Shown in pieces: positions 23,930 through 34,200 of a stretch of DNA of 58,589 nt. Position 1 is the stretch's first letter. Each line of letters starts with the position of its first letter. Below the pieces are notes generated by a model, which saw nothing but the letters and a program-made list of their open reading frames with translations, did no database searches and was not told where the DNA came from. The position numbers and the translations under genes are program-made. This DNA is from an uncultured Lachnospiraceae bacterium (GTDB taxonomy: Bacteria > Bacillota > Clostridia > Lachnospirales > Lachnospiraceae): assembly GCA_910588955.1 (NCBI GenBank), contig CAJURQ010000021.1, positions 1 through 58,589 on the forward strand. Reading direction: 5' to 3'.

Positions 23930-24862
23930 ATGGCAAACATTAAAAAGAGCGCATCAGAATTGGTCGGGCACACGCCGCTTATGGAAGTGACCCACTATGA
24001 GGAGAAAAACGGCATCGCGGATGCAACGATTCTCGTGAAACTGGAGTATTTTAACCCGGCAGGATCGGTAAAGGATCGGATTGCCCTACACATGATAGAG
24101 GTGGCTGAGAAAGAAGGGAAACTGAAGCCCGGCGGTACGATCATCGAGCCGACCAGCGGCAATACGGGAATCGGGCTGGCATCCGTGGCGGCGGCGAAGG
24201 GTTATCGGGCGGTGCTGACCCTGCCGGAGACCATGAGTGTAGAGCGTCGCAAGCTTTTGCAGGCGTACGGCGCGGAGCTTGTGCTTACGGACGGCGCGCA
24301 GGGGATGAAGGGAGCGATCGCCAAGGCGGAGGAGCTGCAGGCGCAGACGCCCGGATCCATCATTCTTGGACAGTTTGACAATCCGGCAAACCCGGAGATT
24401 CATAAGCTTACCACAGGACCGGAGATTTGGGATGACACGGACGGAAAGGTGGACATTTTCGTGGCGGGTGTGGGCACTGGCGGCACCATAACGGGCGTCG
24501 GGTCTTATTTAAAGGAAAAGAATCCTGCCGTGCAGGTGGTGGCGGTGGAGCCGGAGAGCAGCCCGGTTCTCTCGGGCGGACAGCCGGGCGCACATAAGAT
24601 TCAGGGAATCGGCGCCGGTTTTGTGCCGCAGACGCTTGACACGGGTATTTATGATGAGATCATAAAGGTTTCCAATGAGGACGCTTTTGCGGCGGGCAGG
24701 GCGATTGCCACGCAGGAGGGCGTGCTTGTGGGCATTTCCTCGGGGGCGGCGCTCCACGCGGCGGCGGAGCTTGCGAGACGTCCGGAGAACAAGGGGAAGG
24801 TGATTGTGGCGCTTTTGCCCGATTCGGGGGACAGATATCTCTCCACGCCGTTGTTCAGTTAA
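23930..24862 (+). CDS. cysK: Cysteine synthase A (O-acetylserine sulfhydrylase)
   Basis: 310 residues, standard length. PLP enzyme that makes cysteine from O-acetylserine and sulfide in the cytoplasm. The PLP-lysine motif FNPAGSVKDRIALHMIE, the PTSGNTGIGLASVAAAKGY loop, the GTGGTITGVGSYLK phosphate-binding loop and the C-terminal PDSGDRYLSTPLF are all present. ATG at 23930 is chosen because GGGAGG lies nine bases upstream and MANIKKSASELVGHTPL is the usual family start; ATG at 23921 is the alternative. Next to metNIQ, but that operon has its own promoter. Confidence 0.95.
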   Translation: MANIKKSASELVGHTPLMEVTHYEEKNGIADATILVKLEYFNPAGSVKDRIALHMIEVAEKEGKLKPGGTIIEPTSGNTGIGLASVAAAKGYRAVLTLPETMSVERRKLLQAYGAELVLTDGAQGMKGAIAKAEELQAQTPGSIILGQFDNPANPEIHKLTTGPEIWDDTDGKVDIFVAGVGTGGTITGVGSYLKEKNPAVQVVAVEPESSPVLSGGQPGAHKIQGIGAGFVPQTLDTGIYDEIIKVSNEDAFAAGRAIATQEGVLVGISSGAALHAAAELARRPENKGKVIVALLPDSGDRYLSTPLFS

Positions 24863-24917
24863 AGTTTAGCGCGCGCCACTCGCAAAATCGCGTCTTCGCT
24901 CTGGCGGAACTGGAACC

Positions 24918-24946
24918 TTGACATTTCGCGGGATTCATACTATAGT
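24918..24946 (+). promoter_or_regulatory. Sigma-A promoter of metNIQ
   Basis: TTGACA (24918-24923), 17 bases, TATAGT (24941-24946). Transcription should start near 24953, leaving under 30 bases of leader, so no SAM riboswitch can be present in it. Confidence 0.85.
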
Positions 24947-24979
24947 GAGCAAGGATAAAACTGGGAGGAGAGTACGGAA

Positions 24980-26008
24980 ATGATCGAGGTGCGGGATTTA
25001 AGCAAGACCTTTGAGACCGATGACGGGAGAGTGGAGGCTCTGCAGAATATCACACTGTCCATTGAGGCGGGCGATATCTATGGAATTATCGGCATGTCGG
25101 GTGCGGGCAAGAGCACGCTCGTGCGGTGCCTGAATTTTCTGGAACGCCCCACGTCCGGCACGGTGGAGATCGAGGGAAAGGATCTGGGCGCGATGACGGA
25201 AGCGCAGCTTCGGGCGACCCGCAGAGAGATTTCCATGATTTTCCAGCATTTTAACCTGCTGATGCAGAAGAATGTGATCGACAATATCTGTTTCCCGCTT
25301 GTGATCGGCGGCATGAAGAAGAAGGATGCGAAGGAGCGTGCGAAGGAGCTTCTGGAGATCGTGGAACTTTCGGATAAGGCACAGGCGTATCCGTCCCAGC
25401 TTTCCGGCGGGCAGAAGCAGCGTGTGGCGATCGCGAGGGCATTGGCGGCGAACCCGAAGATCCTGCTCTGCGACGAGGCGACAAGCGCGCTGGATCCGCG
25501 CACAACCCAGTCCATCCTGCAGCTTTTGAAGGAAATCAATAAAAAGTACGGTATCACGATTGTGATTATTACCCATGAAATGTCGGTGGTTCGGGAGATA
25601 TGCTCCCATGTGGCGATCATCGGAGAGGGGCATCTGGTGGAGCAGGGGCGCGTTTCGGATATCTTCGCGCACCCGAAGACTGCGGAGGCGAAGGAGCTGA
25701 TCCTGAAAGGCAGCGGCACGGACCGTCGCACGCTGGAGGACAGACAGAAGGAACTGATGAAAGGGAAATGCTGTGTCCGCATTGTATTTTCAGTCAACTC
25801 GTCGTTCGAGCCAGTAATTGCGAATATGGTGTTAAAGTTCGGGCAGCCCATCAACATCCTGCGGGCGGACACGAAGAACGTGGAGGGAATCGCCAGGGGC
25901 GAGATGATTTTAAGCCTGCCGGATGACCGTAAGGTGCAGGAGGAGATGAAGGCTTACCTCGCGGAGAGAGGGCTTGCTGTGGAGGAGGTGAACGGCTATG
26001 TGGACTAG
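24980..26008 (+). CDS. metN: MetN, methionine ABC importer ATPase
   Basis: 342 residues. ABC ATPase energising D/L-methionine uptake. Walker A GMSGAGKSTLVRCL, Q-loop FQHFNLLMQKN, signature LSGGQKQRVAIARALA, Walker B LLCDEATSALD and the H-loop ITHEM are all intact. The C-terminal 85 residues (from about CCVRIVFSVNSSFEPVIAN) are a NIL domain, which senses intracellular methionine and shuts the transporter. Start has GGGAGGAG upstream. Overlaps metI by 11 bases. Some NIL-type importers also carry cystine or related compounds, which the neighbouring cysK keeps open. Confidence 0.95.
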   Translation: MIEVRDLSKTFETDDGRVEALQNITLSIEAGDIYGIIGMSGAGKSTLVRCLNFLERPTSGTVEIEGKDLGAMTEAQLRATRREISMIFQHFNLLMQKNVIDNICFPLVIGGMKKKDAKERAKELLEIVELSDKAQAYPSQLSGGQKQRVAIARALAANPKILLCDEATSALDPRTTQSILQLLKEINKKYGITIVIITHEMSVVREICSHVAIIGEGHLVEQGRVSDIFAHPKTAEAKELILKGSGTDRRTLEDRQKELMKGKCCVRIVFSVNSSFEPVIANMVLKFGQPINILRADTKNVEGIARGEMILSLPDDRKVQEEMKAYLAERGLAVEEVNGYVD

Positions 26009-26657
26009 TGATCTGACAGTGATGATGCTGGAAGGCGTGCGGGGCACCTTGTTTATGACACTTCTGTCAACTTTTTTCGGCTATGTGCTGGGACTGCCTT
26101 GGGGGATAGTCCTTGCCGTGACGGATAAGTCGGGAATACGACCTAACGCCGTGATTTACAGGGTGTTGGATGTGGCGGCTAATATTTTGCGGAGTATTCC
26201 GTTTCTGATTCTGTTGATTCTGGTGCTGCCCCTGACGAGGGCGATTGTGGGAAAAAGCACGGGTGCGGCGGCAACGATTGTACCGCTGACCATTGCGGCG
26301 GCGCCCTTTATCGGGCGGATGATCGAATCTTCCATCAAGGAAGTGGATCACGGTGTGGTGGAGGCGGCGCAGAGTATGGGCGCGGGCACGTTTACGATTA
26401 TATGGAAAGTCCTTCTGGTGGAGGCGAGGACGTCGATTCTGGTGGGTGTGACCATCGCCATCGGTACGATTCTCGGTTACTCCGCGATGGCGGGTGTTGT
26501 CGGCGGCGGCGGACTTGGCGATATCGCCATGCGTTACGGCTATTACCGCTATGAGACGCTGATTATGATTGTCTCGGTGGTGCTTCTGGTGGTGCTGGTG
26601 CAGATTTTCCAGACGCTGGGAATGCGGCTGTCGGTGAAATTAGATAAGAGGAAGTAA
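25998..26657 (+). CDS. metI: MetI, methionine ABC importer permease
   Basis: 219 residues, about five membrane helices, usual for MetI. The first helix starts near residue 10 (LEGVRGTLFMTLLSTFFGYV), and the coupling loop with the EAA-like motif is EAAQSMGAGTFTIIWKVLLV. The end (GGLGDIAMRYGYYRYETLIM) is highly characteristic. It forms the transmembrane dimer served by MetN. The RBS GAGGAGGTG lies within the end of metN, so translation is coupled. Followed by a 52-base hairpin element before metQ. Confidence 0.95.
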   Translation: MWTSDLTVMMLEGVRGTLFMTLLSTFFGYVLGLPWGIVLAVTDKSGIRPNAVIYRVLDVAANILRSIPFLILLILVLPLTRAIVGKSTGAAATIVPLTIAAAPFIGRMIESSIKEVDHGVVEAAQSMGAGTFTIIWKVLLVEARTSILVGVTIAIGTILGYSAMAGVVGGGGLGDIAMRYGYYRYETLIMIVSVVLLVVLVQIFQTLGMRLSVKLDKRK

Positions 26658-26664
26658 AATAGGA

Positions 26665-26716
26665 AATTGTGAAACTCCGCTACAATTCGGGCAACGTTGT
26701 GATGAGTTTCGCAATT
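26665..26716 (+). repeat. Inverted repeat between metI and metQ
   Basis: AATTGTGAAACTC (26665-26677) pairs with GAGTTTCGCAATT (26704-26716) with a single G-T pair; the loop has a weaker internal stem. No T-run follows. In an importer operon such a stem often protects the more abundant binding-protein mRNA; this is inference. Similar GCGAAA/TTTCGC arms occur at 42674-42739. Confidence 0.6.
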
Positions 26717-26748
26717 GACTAAGTAATATATATATGGAGGAGAAAGTT

Positions 26749-27561
26749 ATGAAAAAGAAAATTGTGGTAACGATTGTAGCAGCAGTTTTGGCGCTCGGTG
26801 CGCTTACGGGCTGCGGCGGCAAGAAGGACGACGGCACGATTACGGTGGCGGCTTCGGCGACGCCCCATGCGGAGATTCTGGAGCAGGTGAAGCCTATTTT
26901 GGCGGAGCAGGGCTACACCCTTGAGGTGACGGTCTTCAACGACTATGTGCAGCCCAACCAGGTCGTAGAGAGCGGCGAGTTTGACGCCAACTATTTCCAG
27001 CACATTCCCTATCTGGATTCCTTCAACAAGGAGCAGGGGACGCATCTGGTGAATGCGGGCGGCATCCATTACGAGCCTTTCGGGATTTATCCCGGCACGA
27101 AGAGCGACCTTTCTGCGCTTGCCGAGGGAGATGTGATTGCGGTTCCCAACGACACGACCAACGAGGCGAGAGCGCTTCTGCTCTTGCAGGATAACGGCAT
27201 TCTGACCTTGAAGGCGGGCGTCGGTCTGGAAGCGACCGTGCGCGATATCGAGGAGAATCCTTACAATGTGGAGATTCAGGAGCTGGAGGCGGCGCAGGTG
27301 CCCCGCGTGAAGGAAGAGGTGGCGTTTATGGTCTTAAACGGCAACTACGCGATGGAGGCTGGCTTTTCCGTGGCGAAGGATGCAGTGGCATACGAGCAGT
27401 CCGATTCCGAGGCGGCGCAGACCTATGTGAACGTGATCGCTGTGAAGGAAGGCAATGAAAATAGCGAGGGGATCAAGGCGCTTGTGGCTGCGCTTAAGTC
27501 CGACACGGTGAAGGAGTACATCAACAATACATATGACGGCGGCGTGATACCTTTTGAATAA
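26749..27561 (+). CDS. metQ: MetQ, methionine-binding lipoprotein
   Basis: 270 residues. Lipoprotein of the NlpA/MetQ family that captures methionine outside the membrane and delivers it to MetNI. Signal peptide MKKKIVVTIVAAVLALGALT with lipobox LTGC (Cys modified after cleavage). The mature part has TVAASATPHAEILEQVKPIL, FNDYVQPNQVV, FDANYFQHIPYLDSF and IPNDTTN-like VPNDTTNEARALLLL, all family hallmarks. ATG at 26749 is preferred to 26734 because GGAGGAG lies seven bases before it. Ends the operon before a terminator at 27587. Confidence 0.95.
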   Translation: MKKKIVVTIVAAVLALGALTGCGGKKDDGTITVAASATPHAEILEQVKPILAEQGYTLEVTVFNDYVQPNQVVESGEFDANYFQHIPYLDSFNKEQGTHLVNAGGIHYEPFGIYPGTKSDLSALAEGDVIAVPNDTTNEARALLLLQDNGILTLKAGVGLEATVRDIEENPYNVEIQELEAAQVPRVKEEVAFMVLNGNYAMEAGFSVAKDAVAYEQSDSEAAQTYVNVIAVKEGNENSEGIKALVAALKSDTVKEYINNTYDGGVIPFE

Positions 27562-27586
27562 GACGGCGTTCCCCGTATATTACGAC

Positions 27587-27617
27587 AGGCACTTTCCGAT
27601 TGGAGGGTGCCTTTTTT
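27587..27617 (+). terminator. Terminator of metNIQ
   Basis: AGGCAC (27587-27592) pairs with GTGCCT (27607-27612); the inner TTTCC/GGAGG extends the stem. Followed by TTTTT. Confidence 0.8.
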
Positions 27618-27621
27618 CGCG

Positions 27622-27739
27622 CATAAGCAGAGTCAGAAAACGGCAAAGACAGACTGCGTGCTTGCATGCGAGGCTGTCTGAGGCGGTTTATGACGAGCAA
27701 CGCGAACGAGAAATGCGAAGCATTTCGAGTCTGCTTATG
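27622..27739. repeat. Folded intergenic element B (upstream of addB)
   Basis: Outer stem CATAAGCAGA (27622-27631) with TCTGCTTATG (27730-27739). Inside, AGACAG/CTGTCT encloses GACTGCGT...GCATGCG, followed by ACGAGCAACG and a hairpin AAATGC-GAA-GCATTT. Same 118-base length and layout as element A. Its right end overlaps an extended -10 promoter (27738-27746) for addB. An open frame through it (27554-27745) is not a convincing gene. Confidence 0.65.
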
Positions 27740-27746
27740 ATATAAT
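27738..27746 (+). promoter_or_regulatory. Extended -10 promoter candidate for addBA
   Basis: TGATATAAT (TG-N-TATAAT) with no clear -35; about 25 bases before the addB ATG. The TG lies in the outer stem of element B. Confidence 0.55.
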
Positions 27747-27771
27747 TGAGGACAGAAAGGAAAGATGAGCC

Positions 27772-30700
27772 ATGTCCCTGCAATTTTATTTTGGCGCGTC
27801 GGGCGCCGGCAAGAGTCGAAAACTACACGATTATATCATAGAGGAGTCCCTGCGTCATCCGGAGAAAAATTATCTGCTGATTGTGCCGGATCAGTTTACC
27901 ATGCAGACGCAGATGGATCTTGTGGTGGAGCATCCGCGTCACGCGATCATGAATATTGACGTGCTCAGTTTCGGCAGGCTGACTCACCGGATTCTTGAGG
28001 AGGTGGGGGGAGAGGAGCTGCCGGTTTTGGACGATACGGGAAAAAGTCTGGTGCTGCGCAAGGTGGCGGGGCAGGAGCGGGAGAAACTGACGGTGCTCGG
28101 CAGCCATCTGCACAAGATCGGCTATATCCACGAGGTAAAGTCAGCGCTCTCCGAGTTTATGCAGTACGGCGTCGGGGAGAAGGAGCTGGAGACGCTGATT
28201 GACTATGCGAAAGAGCGGGGCGCGCTCTACTATAAGCTGCAGGACTTGCGGCATCTGTACCGCGCCTTTGGGGCGTACATCCGTGACCGCTTTATCACGA
28301 CAGAGGGGACGCTTGACAGGTTAAGGGCGGCGTTGCCGGAATCCGAGATTGTGAGAGACAGCGTGATTGCCTTCGACGGGTTCACCGGTTTTACACCGAT
28401 TCAGAATCGCGTGATTCAGGATTTGTTGAGATTGACCGATAGAGTCATAATTACACTGACGATAGACGAGCGGGAAAATCCTTACCGGGTGGAAGGGGAG
28501 CAGAAACTCTTTTATCTGAGTCAGAAAACGGTGTCTGCTTTAAAAAGGCTTGCCGCGGAGGCGGGTATTTCGGAGGAGGCGCCTGTCTGGTGTGCGGAGA
28601 AAAAGGAGGGGCGTCCGCCACGATTTGCGGACAATCCGGAACTTTCCCATCTGGAGCGGAATCTGTTCCGATACCCGCCCTGCGCTTACGGGGAGAGGGC
28701 GGAGCGGATACACCTGATGGAAGCGTCAACGCCGGCTCAGGAACTGCGGCAGACCTGTATTGCCATCCGCAGGATACTTCTGGAATCGGAGGAACTGTGC
28801 TACCGCGACATCGCTGTGGTTACGGGCAACATGGGTGTGTACGGGAAGGAGGCGCAGGAGATTTTCGACCGCTTTGACATTCCCGTTTACATTGATCAGA
28901 CGAGAGGTATTCTGGGCAATCCCTTCGCTTCTTATGTGCGCAGCGCCCTGCAGATTATCCTGCAGGATTTCAGTTTCGAGACGGTCTTTCATTATCTGCG
29001 CACGGGGCTTGCGGGCTTTACCGGGGAGGAAACGGACAGGCTGGAAAATTATGTGCGCCGTTTCGGAATCCGGGGGCGGAAACGATGGGGGGAGGCATTC
29101 ACTTACAGGGAGGAGGATCCGGAGGGCGAGGAGGCGTCTCTGGCATCTCTTGCCGCCTGCAACGCCATGCGGGAGCGGCTGATGGAACAGATGTCGCCCT
29201 TTCTTGCGCCGTCCCGAACGGCGGGTGAGATGGTGCGCGCCCTCTATGATTTTCTGGTGGCGAACGAGGTACAGCAGAAGCTGGCGGACTTTGAGAGAGC
29301 ATTTCAGGAGAGGGGAGAACTCGCCCGGGCAAAAGAGTACGGGCAGATTTATCCGCTGGTGATCGACCTGCTCGACCAGATCGAAGGGCTTCTGTCGGAT
29401 GAGGAGCTGACCCTTAAAGAGTTTGCGGATATTCTGGATTCGGGGCTTGCGGAGATCACGGTGGGGACAATTCCACAGAATGTGGACCGGATTCTCGTGG
29501 GAGATATTGAGCGGACCCGGCTGAAACAGGTAAAGGTGCTCTTCTTCCTTGGCGCAAACGACGGCAATATCCCCAAAGGATCCGGGGGCGGCATTATTTC
29601 GGACCTTGACAGAGAGTTCCTGCGGGAGGCGGATATCGAGCTTGCACCCTCGCCCCGAGAGCAGATGTACATCCAGCGGCTTTATCTGTATCTGAATATG
29701 ACAAAGCCTTCGGAGGCGCTTTACCTGTCTTACGCCAGAGTGGGGGAGGACGGCAGGTCGCTGCGCCCCGCCTATCTGGTGGAACTCCTGCAGGGGCTCT
29801 TTCCCGGTCTTGCCGTGGAAACGCCGGAGCGGGAGGCGGTGGAAGAGCAGCTCATGAGCGGTGCGGACGGCGTGGGGTTTTTTACGGATTTGCTGCGGGA
29901 GTATGCAGCAGGGCGGCTTAATGAGGAGGAGCGGCGGACGCTTGTCACTTTTTACCACTGTTATGAAACGAACCCGCAGTACCGGGGACAGGTCGGGCAG
30001 CTGGTGGAGACGGCGTTTGCAAGGCATGAGGATACGCCTCTCTCCCGGGCGGCGGCGACGGCGCTGTACGGCGCGTCTCTCCTAAACAGCGTCAGCCGGC
30101 TGGAAAAGTACGCGGCATGTGCCTACGCCCATTTCCTACAGTACGGGTTACGCCTGCGGGAGCGTGGAGAGTACAGCTTTGAGGCGGTAGATATGGGAAA
30201 TCTGTTTCACAGCGTGCTGGAAGGCTTTTCCGAGCGTTTGCGGGCGCACGGCTATACATGGTTTGATTTTCCGAAGGAGGAGGGGCGAAAACTTGTGGCG
30301 GAGACGCTTACCGCCTGCTCTGCGGCTTACGGGGAAACGATTCTATACAGCAATGCGAGGAACAGGCATCTGCTGACGCGGATGGAGCGGATACTAAACC
30401 GCACGGTGGATACCCTGCAGACCCAGCTAAAAAGGGGGCAGTTCCTGCCGGAGGCTTTCGAGGTCTCCTTCGACGTGCTGGAAAATCTGGATTCCCTGAA
30501 TATCGCGCTCAGTGAAAAGGAAAAGCTGCGTCTGCGCGGCAGGATCGATCGGGTGGATATTGGGGAAACCGAAGACCGGGTTTATGTGAAGGTCATTGAC
30601 TATAAGTCCGGGGACAGGCGGTTCGATCTGGCGGCGCTCTATTACGGGCTGCAATTACAGCTTGTGGTCTATATGAATGCGGCGGTGGAGCTTGTACAGA

Positions 30701-31218
30701 AGAAATATCCCGATAAGGAGGCGGTGCCTGCGGCAATGCTCTACTACCGTATGGCGGATCCTGTGGTGGAGGGCGAGGAGCTCTCGCCGGAGGAGGTCAA
30801 CAGCCGCATTTTGCAGGAATTAAAAATGACCGGAGTGGTCAATGACGGCGACGATGTTGTCAGAATGTTGGACGGTGAATTTACGGATAAGTCCGATATT
30901 CTGCCGTTGGAGCGGAAAAAGGACGGCGGCTTTACTTCTGCCTCCGGCGTCATGTCCGAGGAGGACATGCGGATGATGTCGAATTATGTAAACTACAAAA
31001 TTCGGAGACTGGGAAGGGAGATTCTGGACGGAACTATTTCGGTCAATCCGTGCGAGCTGGGTACGGAGAAGGCGTGTACCTACTGTTCGTACAGGCGTGT
31101 CTGCGGGTTTGAAGCAGGGGCGGCGGGCTTTCAGTCGAGGAAGCTTGCGAAGATGAAGGCGGAGGAAGCGCTGGAGAAGATGCGGGAGGAAGTCGAGGCA
31201 GAGGCGGCTTCAAAATAA
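27772..31218 (+). CDS. addB: AddB, subunit of the AddAB helicase-nuclease
   Basis: 1148 residues, normal for AddB. With AddA it resects double-strand ends and loads RecA after Chi, the Gram-positive counterpart of RecBCD. Walker A FGASGAGKSRKLHDYI at the N-terminus. The C-terminal nuclease domain carries GRIDRVDIGETEDRVYVKVI, then DYKSGD. Cysteines of the 4Fe-4S cluster are KYAACAYAHFL and the C-terminal CTYCSYRRVCGF. RBS AGAAAGGAAAGA. Followed after 25 bases by addA. Nothing looks damaged. Confidence 0.96.
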   Translation: MSLQFYFGASGAGKSRKLHDYIIEESLRHPEKNYLLIVPDQFTMQTQMDLVVEHPRHAIMNIDVLSFGRLTHRILEEVGGEELPVLDDTGKSLVLRKVAGQEREKLTVLGSHLHKIGYIHEVKSALSEFMQYGVGEKELETLIDYAKERGALYYKLQDLRHLYRAFGAYIRDRFITTEGTLDRLRAALPESEIVRDSVIAFDGFTGFTPIQNRVIQDLLRLTDRVIITLTIDERENPYRVEGEQKLFYLSQKTVSALKRLAAEAGISEEAPVWCAEKKEGRPPRFADNPELSHLERNLFRYPPCAYGERAERIHLMEASTPAQELRQTCIAIRRILLESEELCYRDIAVVTGNMGVYGKEAQEIFDRFDIPVYIDQTRGILGNPFASYVRSALQIILQDFSFETVFHYLRTGLAGFTGEETDRLENYVRRFGIRGRKRWGEAFTYREEDPEGEEASLASLAACNAMRERLMEQMSPFLAPSRTAGEMVRALYDFLVANEVQQKLADFERAFQERGELARAKEYGQIYPLVIDLLDQIEGLLSDEELTLKEFADILDSGLAEITVGTIPQNVDRILVGDIERTRLKQVKVLFFLGANDGNIPKGSGGGIISDLDREFLREADIELAPSPREQMYIQRLYLYLNMTKPSEALYLSYARVGEDGRSLRPAYLVELLQGLFPGLAVETPEREAVEEQLMSGADGVGFFTDLLREYAAGRLNEEERRTLVTFYHCYETNPQYRGQVGQLVETAFARHEDTPLSRAAATALYGASLLNSVSRLEKYAACAYAHFLQYGLRLRERGEYSFEAVDMGNLFHSVLEGFSERLRAHGYTWFDFPKEEGRKLVAETLTACSAAYGETILYSNARNRHLLTRMERILNRTVDTLQTQLKRGQFLPEAFEVSFDVLENLDSLNIALSEKEKLRLRGRIDRVDIGETEDRVYVKVIDYKSGDRRFDLAALYYGLQLQLVVYMNAAVELVQKKYPDKEAVPAAMLYYRMADPVVEGEELSPEEVNSRILQELKMTGVVNDGDDVVRMLDGEFTDKSDILPLERKKDGGFTSASGVMSEEDMRMMSNYVNYKIRRLGREILDGTISVNPCELGTEKACTYCSYRRVCGFEAGAAGFQSRKLAKMKAEEALEKMREEVEAEAASK

Positions 31219-31243
31219 GACCGGATAGAAACAGGGAGATAAC

Positions 31244-34200
31244 ATGGGAATCACATTTACAGATACACAGAGACAGGTGATAGAGAGCAGGGGCTGCAAT
31301 CTTCTCGTCTCCGCGGCGGCGGGCTCCGGTAAGACGGCGGTTTTGGTGGAGCGGATCGTGGAGATGGTATGCGGCGGTGAGAACCCGGTGGATATCGACA
31401 GGCTTCTGGTGGTGACCTTCACCAACGCGGCTGCCGCCCAGATGCGGGAGCGGGTCAGCCGCGCCCTGAATGACAGGCTGGCACTTGACCCGGCGAACGA
31501 GCATTTACAGCGGCAGACAACGCTCCTCTACAACGCCCAGATCACTACCATAGACAGCTTCTGCCTCTTCGTCCTGCGCAACCAGTTTCACACCATCGGG
31601 TTAGACCCCGGCTTCCGGATTGCGGAGGAGGGAGAGCTAAAGCTTCTGCGATCGGATGTGCTGGCGGCGGTGATCGAGGACGCCTACGCGGAGGAAACCC
31701 CGGCGTTTTTGCACTGTATGGAATATTTCAGTGTCGGCAGCAGGGACGAGGCGGTGGAAAAAGAGGTGCTGAAACTCTATGATTTTGCCATGAGTATGCC
31801 CTTTCCGGAAGTGTGGCTTGCGGAGAGGAAAGAGGATTATCAGGTTTCCGGTGAGCTGTTATCCCTTCCTTGGGCGGCGCTGTTTATGGAACACACGCGC
31901 CTTGTCCTGCAGGGCTGTGCGGACAAGCTGGAGGCGGCGCTTCGTCTGTGCGAGGAGCCGGACGGACCGTATTTTTACGGAGAGCTTTTGGAGCGGGAGC
32001 GGGAGATGGCGGAACGGCTGCTGAGGAAGTGCGGCGGGGGCTGTGCAGACGCGGCGAAGGTTTGCGGCGTGCAGGCAAAAGCAGACGTGCAGGCAGCGGC
32101 GGATTACGACGCCCTCTGCGCCGCTTTCGGCGCGGTGGTATTCGACAGACTCCCCTCTAAGCGGGACGCCTCCGTCTCGCCTTCCAAGCGGGAAGCGGCG
32201 AAGGCTCTGCGGGACGGCGTAAAGGAATCGCTTTCTGACTTGCGGACGCAGTTTTTCGGCGGCTCGGCGGCGCAGGTGCGTCGGCAGATGGAGGGCTGTC
32301 AGGCGGCGGTGGCGGCGCTGGTGGATTTGACGCTCGCTTTTAAGGCGGCATACGATGCGGCAAAGCGGGATAAAAATGTGCTGGACTTTGACGATATTGA
32401 GCACTTTGCCCTGCAGATTTTACTGCGCAGGGAGGGGGACGGCTATGTGCCCACGGAGACAGCGCTCGCTTATCGGAGCCGTTTCCATGAAATTCTGATC
32501 GATGAGTATCAGGACAGCAATATGGTGCAGGAGTACCTGCTCTCCTGCATCAGCGGGGAGTCCGAGGGGCGGTACAACCGTTTTATGGTGGGCGATGTGA
32601 AGCAGAGCATCTACAAGTTCCGGCTGGCGAGACCGGAGCTGTTTCTGGAAAAGCAGGAGGCTTACGGCGGTGCAGCGGAAAATGCAAAACGGATTGACCT
32701 GCATCAGAACTTCCGAAGCCGCGGGGAGGTGCTCGACAGCGTAAACGCCGTCTTTGCGCGGATTATGGGAAAGGAAATGGGGGGCATCGTCTACGATGAG
32801 AAGGCGGCATTGCATCCCGGCGCGTCCTATCCGCAGCGGGAGAACGGGCTTTCGGAGGATGCCTCGAACATGACGCAGCTTTTGCTGTTCCGGGAGGAGA
32901 AAGCGTCCGCATCTGAGGCGGCGCTCTCTGCGAAGGAACAGGAGGCATACGGCGTGGCGGCGCAGATCAAGACGCTTCTTCGCGAGTTTCAGGTGACAGA
33001 CAAGGAGACGGGAATGCTGCGGCGTGCCTCTTACCGCGACATTGTGATTCTGCTGCGCACCCTCTCCGGCTGGGACGAGGTCTTTAAGCGGGTGCTGGAG
33101 GCGGAGGGGATTCCCGTCCACGTGACTTCCCGGACCGGGTATTTTGCGGCGTCGGAAGTACAGGAGCTTCTGCATTTCCTGCGGGTGCTGGATAATCCGC
33201 TGCAGGATATTCCTCTTTATGGTGTGCTGCATTCCTATCTGGGCGGTTTTTCGGAGGAGGAGATCGCGCTTGTGCGGGCGGCGCACCCGAAGAAGAAATA
33301 TTTGTACGATGCGCTGGCGGCGTATGGCGGGGAAAAAATCACCGCCTTTCTCGGCAAAATCGCCGCCTATCGCAGCATGTCCGTCTACCTCTCTGTCCAC
33401 GAGCTTTTACAGGTCATCCTGAGGGAGACGGGGTATCTGCACGACGTGGCGGCAAGACCGGAGGGCAGCAGGCGGCGCGCCAACGTGGAGATGCTTCTGG
33501 TGAAGGCGGCAGATTACGAGAAGACAAGCTATTTCGGGCTTTATCATTTTCTGCGTTATATGGAGCAGCTTGAGAAGTACGAGGTGGATTACGGCGAGGC
33601 GGCAATGCAGGACGAGAACGCTGATGTGGTGCGGATTATGAGCATCCACAAGAGCAAGGGGCTTGAATTTCCCGTCTGCTTTGTGTCGGGTCTGGCGGCT
33701 GGCTTTCGCAAAAAGGAGGGAAGCGGGACTCTGGCGGTGGATGTGGACGCCGGGATCGGCGTGGACTATGTGGACCCGGAAAGGCGGGTAAAGGGAAAGA
33801 ATCTGCGGAAAAATGCCGTTGCGCTGAAACTGCGGCGGGACAGTCTGGCGGAGGAGCTTCGTATCCTCTATGTGGCGATGACAAGGGCGGAGGAAAAACT
33901 GATTCTGACCGGAGTGGTCAAAGACCAGAAAAAGACGGCGGCGGCGCTTCTTCCGCTGCGGCGCAGACAAGGTCTGCTCTCCTATGATGTATTGCTCGGA
34001 CAGGACAGCTTTTTGTCACTGCTGCTCTCCGCGCTTTCCGGCAGCAGATGTCTGGACAGCTTCTACGAGGCGTGCGGGACGGAGACAGCGCAGGAAGCCC
34101 CGGGGTATAATGCGGATATGCCCTTTGCGGTAAAGTTGACCGGGTGGGATCATGTAGTGGAAGAAAAGATAGAGGAGACGGTTCTGGGGATGGAGGCGAA

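Noticed and set aside
27554..27745. 63-codon open frame after metQ
   Set aside because: It runs through the terminator and folded element B; its sequence is set by the repeat structure and it has no independent ribosome site.
28726..30027. 433-codon minus-strand frame opposite addB
   Set aside because: Shadow of addB; no start signal and no recognisable domain.
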